43,963 bases of DNA. Origin: Aneurinibacillus aneurinilyticus ATCC 12856 (GTDB taxonomy: Bacteria; Bacillota; Bacilli; Aneurinibacillales; Aneurinibacillaceae). The translations under genes were made by a program, and so were the position numbers. The notes below the pieces were generated by a model, which saw nothing but the letters and a program-made list of their open reading frames with translations, made no database searches and was not told the DNA's origin. The stretch lies in contig NZ_KE952838.1 of assembly GCF_000466385.1 (NCBI RefSeq), positions 1 through 43,963 on the forward strand, read 5' to 3'. Of the stretch, positions 39,737 through 43,963 are shown piece after piece. Within the stretch, counting starts at the first letter, position 1, and each line of letters opens with the position of its first letter.

Positions 39737-40693
39737 TTATTCGTCTCCGCCGCCAAACATATCACCAAAGAAATCACCAAATCCACCCCCATCTTCTTCA
39801 CCGCCGTTAAATGCACTCTCAGTTTCTTCTGTATTCCCCATCATTCCATCCATCAACTCCGACAATACAAGTCCCCCCAGTATACCGGCCGCAAATCCCC
39901 CCATCGCTCCGCCGAAGCCGCTATGACGGTGCTGGTGGCCATTCTCAGCTCCCATCATATGACGCTGCTCAAGGTAGGCATTCGGATTTCCGATCATTTC
40001 CTCCAGCATTTGCTGTAAGTAGGCTCGTAAGCGTCCAACATCAACTAACAATTCATCGGATAAAATAACTTCTCTTTTCACTTCCATTTCCCTGCTAAAG
40101 GATGGCATATCTAACACAAGTAACAGGCGAACTTGTTCTTCTTCAATGGCGGCAATGAATTCTACTTCCCTTACACTGTCCTGCAGGAATGGCGCCGGGA
40201 AAAACTCGAACGTTTGCGCATATCCATCAAATGCACGAGAGTCGTGTTTTTCCCGCATGCCCAATTCTTCAAACGCTGTAATAATGTTTGTAAAACGTAC
40301 TGGCGGATTAACACGAATATAATCTTTATCCTGGCTATCCACTCCTGCCGCGATATCCAAATTCGTCGTGAAATAGTAGGCTACAGCATGACTGGAAATA
40401 AGCAAATCCTGCGGTAACCGATACATAAATGGAAATGCTTTTCTTTCACCCGCACCAAGCGTAAAACGGCAGTCGAAAGGAATGGTGGCCATTGCCTGCC
40501 GGTGTTCACTTTTCTTTGTGCGTAGCGCCAGCATAAACTGCACATCAACTTTGTTGATGTATTGTTCTACCGCTCCACCCTGAAGCACCAACTCACCCTC
40601 TACTGTATCTCCCAGGGTATATTCATTTCCATGCAGCACCAAGTCGACCTTGGCTGAACCAATACCTATCTTTGCCATCAATTTTTTAAACAT
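39737..40693 (-). CDS. spo0M: Sporulation-control protein Spo0M-like
   Basis: A 318-aa arrestin-like protein. The Spo0M domain covers about residues 1-245: FKKLMAKIGIGSAKVDLVLH, GDTVEGELVLQGGAVEQYIN, then the second beta-sandwich (FPFMYRLPQDLLISSHAVAY). In B. subtilis Spo0M (258 aa) affects sporulation phosphorelay activity and cell shape. This protein is longer: after an Asp/His-rich turn it ends in a glycine-, aspartate- and phenylalanine-rich tail (GFGDFFGDMFGGGDE). AAAGGAAG lies nine bases before the ATG. The short corC-type gene follows in the same operon. Confidence 0.9.
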   Translation of the reverse strand: MFKKLMAKIGIGSAKVDLVLHGNEYTLGDTVEGELVLQGGAVEQYINKVDVQFMLALRTKKSEHRQAMATIPFDCRFTLGAGERKAFPFMYRLPQDLLISSHAVAYYFTTNLDIAAGVDSQDKDYIRVNPPVRFTNIITAFEELGMREKHDSRAFDGYAQTFEFFPAPFLQDSVREVEFIAAIEEEQVRLLLVLDMPSFSREMEVKREVILSDELLVDVGRLRAYLQQMLEEMIGNPNAYLEQRHMMGAENGHQHRHSGFGGAMGGFAAGILGGLVLSELMDGMMGNTEETESAFNGGEEDGGGFGDFFGDMFGGGDE

Positions 40694-40880
40694 CTTTTAT
40701 CTTCCTTTCTTTTATGTATCTCAACCATTCAGTGGAACGTTACGGTTTACCCCGCCTTACTGGGCAGCATTCCCCCACTGCATGAAATTTCACTTTATAT
40801 TATTTATTGTATACGCTACTAAGCCATAGCAGTTGCACTTTTTGTAGAATATTCGGTCAGATTATCTGGGGGAAACGATA

Positions 40881-40906
40881 AAAACCAGCCTATTAAATAG
40901 GCTGGT
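40881..40906 (-). terminator. Terminator after htpX
   Basis: ACCAGCCTAT / ATAGGCTGGT with a 3-base loop, then TTTTTATC on the minus strand, 20 bases after the htpX stop. The rest of 40694-40880 shows no gene. Confidence 0.88.
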
Positions 40907-40925
40907 CATGTAATTGCTATTTCTA

Positions 40926-41813
40926 TCATTCTCTTCCGGCCTGTAACCGCGCAATCCGATCATCTAAATCCGGATGGCTGGAAAACAAGCCGAGGAGACC
41001 GCTTTTTTTCCCACTAATTTTAAAGGCAGCTACCGACTTCTGCTCTGTGTCTACTAACTGTACTGTATGCTGCAACGATTGCAGGGCATGAATCATCTTG
41101 TCCTTACCTGCCAATTGCGCACCGCCTGCATCCGCACGGTATTCACGATAACGGGAGAAGGCCATAGTCACCATGCTGCCCAGTATCGAGAACAAAATAT
41201 CAAATATAATAACTGCAATAAAATGAACGAGCGGTGCCACTTCTTCCTTAACAAAACGGGAAGCAATATACGCACAAATACGGGACAAGAATACGACAAA
41301 TGTATTAATAACACCTTGTAGCAGCGTCATCGTAACCATGTCGCCGTTGGCAATATGCGCCACTTCATGCGCCAGCACACCAGATACCGCATTACCATCC
41401 ATCCGCTCAAGCAAGCCGCTGGATACGGCCACCAAGGAGCGATTTTTGGATGGTCCAGTTGCAAAAGCATTAACCTCTGGTGAATCGTATATTCCTACTT
41501 CCGGCATTACCTTCAGCCCTGCTTTGCGTGATAGACTATACACTTCATCAAGCAATGCCTTCTCAGCAGGGTGCATCGGCCCATTCGGATCAATTACACG
41601 CACACCCATTGCCCATTTGGCCATTATTCTTGATAAGCCAAGCGATATTAACGCTCCCGAGAAGCCTACAACAGCACTAAATTTCAGCAAGGTACTGAAA
41701 TCGATTCCGTTAGAAGTAATGTACCCCCGGACACCCAGCAAACTAGTAACAATGCCGATGGTGACAATAACCAGTCCGTTAACTAACAAAAACAAACCAA
41801 TTCGTTTAAACAT
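40926..41813 (-). CDS. htpX: Membrane zinc metalloprotease HtpX
   Basis: A 295-aa M48 family protease that degrades damaged or misassembled membrane proteins. Two N-terminal membrane segments (about 5-25 and 37-57) are followed by the catalytic [10 protein letters not shown] (zinc HExxH, about 145), two further hydrophobic segments (about 160-215) and the third zinc ligand glutamate in [16 protein letters not shown]. The end [18 protein letters not shown] is typical. AAAGGGAGAGG precedes the ATG. It is 49 bases downstream of the full-length CNNM/CorC gene, probably in one operon. Confidence 0.95.
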   Translation of the reverse strand: MFKRIGLFLLVNGLVIVTIGIVTSLLGVRGYITSNGIDFSTLLKFSAVVGFSGALISLGLSRIMAKWAMGVRVIDPNGPMHPAEKALLDEVYSLSRKAGLKVMPEVGIYDSPEVNAFATGPSKNRSLVAVSSGLLERMDGNAVSGVLAHEVAHIANGDMVTMTLLQGVINTFVVFLSRICAYIASRFVKEEVAPLVHFIAVIIFDILFSILGSMVTMAFSRYREYRADAGGAQLAGKDKMIHALQSLQHTVQLVDTEQKSVAAFKISGKKSGLLGLFSSHPDLDDRIARLQAGRE

Positions 41814-41862
41814 GACCTCTCCCTTTCCTTATATGCTTTTTCAAAATATATTTGCTCTCTAC

Positions 41863-43182
41863 CTACTCCATACTGCTGCCATTTTCCTGTTCAGGGACAG
41901 CCACACGCTTAATTTCAACGCGTTTAATTTGAAGGCCGTCCGTTTCCATAACAGTAAACTGCCACGCTCCAATTTTTAGCTTCTGTCCTTCTTCAACGTT
42001 GGCAACGTGCGCGGACAGCCACCCGCCGACAGTGTCAAATTCCGGGTCAGCTTTTGCCCCGGTTAACTCTTCTACTTCTGTCAGCAACACTTTATTGTCT
42101 ACAATATAATGATTTTTGCCAACCTCTTCTATCGGAGGACGCTCATTCACATCGAACTCGTCACGGATTTCGCCTACGATTTCTTCAAGAATATCCTCCA
42201 TTGTCACCAGCCCGGACGTCCCTCCGTATTCGTCAACGAGAATGGCCAGTGAATTGCGCTGTTTTTGCATCTTTTTCAGAAGCGTCTCTAATGGTGTTGC
42301 TTCATTCACGAATAAAACCGGGCGCATGACAGCTGTAATATCTAATTGCGGATTATCTAAATATCTCATGAACAACTCTTTTGTATGAACAACGCCCAGA
42401 ACATGGTCCTTGTCTTTCTCGACCACGGGATAACGGGTCAGACCTTCCCGGCGAATCGTTTGAAGATGCTCCTCTAGACCATCTTCCACGTACAAACACG
42501 TTATCTCCGTACGCGGGATCATAATCTCACGCGCTACCCGCTCGTCAAACTTAAAAATATTGTTCATATACGTAAATTCTGCCGTATTAATCTCCCCGCT
42601 CTCCAGACTCTGCGCCAGAATAAGTCGAAGCTCCTCTTCTGAATGGGCATGTTCGTGTTCATTAGCTGGCTTCATACCAAACATTCGGATAAATAATCCG
42701 GCTGATCCATTAAGCAGCCAGATGAACGGATACATTACCTTATAAAACCAGATTAGAGGACGGGACAACCCCAGACTAATAGCTTCCGCTTTTTGAATCG
42801 CCAACGTTTTTGGTGCCAGTTCTCCAAGTACCACATGCAGAAACGTAATGAAAGAAAATGCAAGAATAAAGGAAAGTGTATTGGCCAGCTGTTCCGGCAC
42901 ATTATACTCAAGGAACAGCGGGTGCAGCAGATGGTGAACGGTCGGCTCCCCCAACCAGCCAAGTCCCAGTGCTGTAATGGTAATGCCTAGCTGACACGCC
43001 GATAAATAACCGTCCAAGTTATCAATAATACGCTGTACGGCGATAGCTGATTTGTTTCCTTCCATCGCCAATTGGTCAATCCGGGTCGGCCGCACCTTAA
43101 TCATCGCAAATTCAGCAGCGACAAAAAACGCCGTAGCGACAATTAAAACTGCGACCAAAATTAAATTGATGATACTTTCCAT
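41863..43182 (-). CDS. CNNM/CorC (hemolysin C-like) membrane protein
   Basis: A 439-aa protein with the complete family layout: an N-terminal CNNM/DUF21 domain with about four membrane segments (1-195, including VAAEFAMIKVRPTRIDQLAM and VVLGELAPKTLAIQKAE), a CBS pair (about 215-340, IMIPRTEITCLYVEDGLEE and VDEYGGTSGLVTMEDILEEI) and a C-terminal CorC/HlyC domain. Members are tied to magnesium or other cation efflux or to envelope integrity. The start has the GGAGGTG / hairpin / ATG leader described separately. htpX follows. The shorter paralog at 38811 copies its second half. Confidence 0.93.
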   Translation of the reverse strand: MESIINLILVAVLIVATAFFVAAEFAMIKVRPTRIDQLAMEGNKSAIAVQRIIDNLDGYLSACQLGITITALGLGWLGEPTVHHLLHPLFLEYNVPEQLANTLSFILAFSFITFLHVVLGELAPKTLAIQKAEAISLGLSRPLIWFYKVMYPFIWLLNGSAGLFIRMFGMKPANEHEHAHSEEELRLILAQSLESGEINTAEFTYMNNIFKFDERVAREIMIPRTEITCLYVEDGLEEHLQTIRREGLTRYPVVEKDKDHVLGVVHTKELFMRYLDNPQLDITAVMRPVLFVNEATPLETLLKKMQKQRNSLAILVDEYGGTSGLVTMEDILEEIVGEIRDEFDVNERPPIEEVGKNHYIVDNKVLLTEVEELTGAKADPEFDTVGGWLSAHVANVEEGQKLKIGAWQFTVMETDGLQIKRVEIKRVAVPEQENGSSME

Positions 43183-43206
43183 CTACTTCCCCGAGGGGAC
43201 ACCTCC
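43183..43206 (-). promoter_or_regulatory. Unusual ribosome binding site with mini-hairpin (full corC)
   Basis: GGAGGTG (43206-43200) is 17 bases from the ATG, with CCC-CTCG-GGG between them. This is the same layout as at 39690-39712, in a paralog that has otherwise diverged. Confidence 0.55.
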
Positions 43207-43330
43207 ACATTGTTTGGTTTTTATTCATTCTTCTCCAAATGTCTGCCTGATAAACGAATACAAGATTACTAGCTTTACCACTGATTATTCCATACGAAAT
43301 ATCAATTGGTCAGGTTTCATTTTTATAAAG

Positions 43331-43366
43331 AAAAAAACAGCCAGGCACTATCCCCTACCTGACCTT
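43331..43366 (-). terminator. Terminator after the DUF2294 gene and small ORF
   Basis: On the minus strand CAGG and CCTG with flanking partial pairs are followed by a run of seven T. It ends transcription from the DUF2294 gene and includes the small frame at 43377-43472. Confidence 0.65.
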
Positions 43367-43376
43367 GTTCTTACTT

Positions 43377-43472
43377 CTACCATTCTGCAACCGTTCCGTC
43401 CTTATGACGCCATACGGAATTTCTCCAGCTATGACCTTCCTGCGCCATCTTACATACGTATTCTTCATTCAC
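43377..43472 (-). CDS. Possible 31-aa peptide downstream of the DUF2294 gene
   Basis: A GTG-started frame reading VNEEYVCKMAQEGHSWRNSV and then WRHKDGTVAEW with stop. The composition is protein-like, rich in W, R and H with balanced charge. It lies between the DUF2294 stop and a terminator on the same transcript. GGGAGG is 13 bases before the GTG but exactly seven before an in-frame ATT (three codons earlier), so a non-standard ATT start is possible. I do not recognise the peptide. Confidence 0.4.
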   Translation of the reverse strand: MNEEYVCKMAQEGHSWRNSVWRHKDGTVAEW

Positions 43473-43497
43473 CTGAATGCCCGGGCCTCCCGGTCGC

Positions 43498-43881
43498 TTA
43501 TACGATCGTTTTCATTTTCAATTCCTTTTCCAAATCGCAGTCAAGAATAAATACTTCTACTTGTTCCCCTAACTTGGTGCTTATATCACTATGGCTGGAG
43601 AGAACTCTACATCCTGTAATGCCAGATATAATCGCTTCGGTTTTTTCACTGTGTGACTCACGCAAAATTCGCCGCATTTCTTTCACAAGCGGCCTTCCTC
43701 TCTCTATTTGCACAAGCGTTTTCTCTTCCTGGGTCAGCACTTCTTTTAGACGAATAATCACCATATCATGAATGATGTACGTCTTCGTCTCTTTTGGCCC
43801 CCTACCAAGAATTTCCCGCAAAAATTTAATATATGCTTCGCTAATGATTGCTTCCATCCTATTTTTGCACGATTGTGCCAT
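43498..43881 (-). CDS. DUF2294-family protein
   Basis: A 127-aa small soluble protein of the DUF2294 group. The family core is visible as FLREILGRGPKETKTYIIHD followed by MVIIRLKEVLTQEEKTLVQI and KEMRRILRESHSEKTEAII. The function is not known. The length is at the normal family size. ATG at 43881 follows AAAGGAG by ten bases, with a nearer GGAG. The end of a repeat element lies about 40 bases upstream, and a small peptide frame and a terminator follow. Confidence 0.85.
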   Translation of the reverse strand: MAQSCKNRMEAIISEAYIKFLREILGRGPKETKTYIIHDMVIIRLKEVLTQEEKTLVQIERGRPLVKEMRRILRESHSEKTEAIISGITGCRVLSSHSDISTKLGEQVEVFILDCDLEKELKMKTIV

Positions 43882-43922
43882 TTTCTCCAGGCTCCTTTAG
43901 CTTTCTCTTTTCATAAAAAACA

Positions 43923-43963
43923 CAAGGGGGTTGATTATCCAGTATGATCCAGAGTGAATCGTC
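43923..43963 (-). repeat. Partial copy (right end) of the palindromic intergenic repeat
   Basis: Bases 43923-43954 match, inverted, 29663-29694 at 30 of 32 positions, and weaker similarity continues to the last base of the window. The element therefore begins here and runs out of the window. Confidence 0.85.

Noticed and set aside
1-43963. CRISPR arrays, prophage genes, insertion-sequence transposases, toxin-antitoxin pairs
   Set aside because: I looked for regularly spaced direct repeats and for the hallmark proteins in all frames and saw none.

Overview
This 43,963-base window reads as one chromosomal stretch from a Gram-positive, endospore-forming member of the Bacillota (Bacillales/Paenibacillales type). 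The reasons are strong AGGAGG-type ribosome binding sites with frequent GTG and TTG starts, an S-box leader on a methionine operon, the acetylase route to diaminopimelate (dapH plus the YkuR-type deacetylase), a caa3-type oxidase, spo0M, and compact terminators between convergent genes. Aneurinibacillus or a relative is my guess from overall gene content; I could not test it. No prophage, transposase, CRISPR array or rRNA is visible.

Layout. 1-3,100: a PucR-type regulator, tRNA-Leu(CAG), a PilZ protein and a PrmA-like methyltransferase. 3,265-9,201: a seven-gene cytochrome oxidase operon on the minus strand (ctaC-ctaD-ctaA-ctaB-subunit III-like-31 aa membrane peptide-sco); its subunit I has the YSHPxVY signature of A2-type oxidases, not the GHPEVY signature usual in Bacillus. 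9,483-13,083: Nudix, Toprim and UvsE genes and an M20 dipeptidase. 13,220-18,838: an S-box-controlled methionine operon, metH then a homocysteine methyltransferase/MTHFR fusion. 18,856-22,177: a degenerate HD-GYP protein, a DMT transporter, a small unknown protein and an IclR regulator divergent from aconitase (22,406-25,132). 25,281-29,456: an unknown protein, a quinone oxidoreductase, a second PilZ paralog, an ACT-domain malic enzyme and a small unknown protein. 29,515-32,649: a 180-bp palindromic repeat element, dapH, ykuR and a nitroreductase. 32,700-35,750: a more AT-rich, accessory-looking stretch with a 14-residue-repeat coiled-coil gene, a duplicated 71-nt intergenic repeat, a gene scrap and an ABC exporter pair. 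35,908-38,761: a membrane-fused CrtI/RetSat-like oxidoreductase divergent from a TetR regulator, with matching operators inside both promoters. 38,811-43,182: two membrane-associated operons (spo0M plus a truncated CorC; full CNNM/CorC plus htpX). 43,377-43,881: a DUF2294 protein and a possible 31-aa peptide.

The most unusual observations are: (a) both ends of the window lie inside copies of the same repeat found whole at 29,515-29,694, which suggests the sequence is an assembly contig bounded by this element; (b) the A2-type oxidase operon with a divergent subunit III and a 36-bp upstream palindrome; (c) GTTTC-N7-GAAAC palindromes shared by the iclR start and the acnA leader; (d) a conserved Shine-Dalgarno/mini-hairpin/ATG arrangement in both corC paralogs; (e) twin TetR operators between the fused oxidoreductase and its regulator; and (f) cyclic-di-GMP-type parts (two PilZ paralogs and an HD-GYP protein) whose key residues are partly lost.
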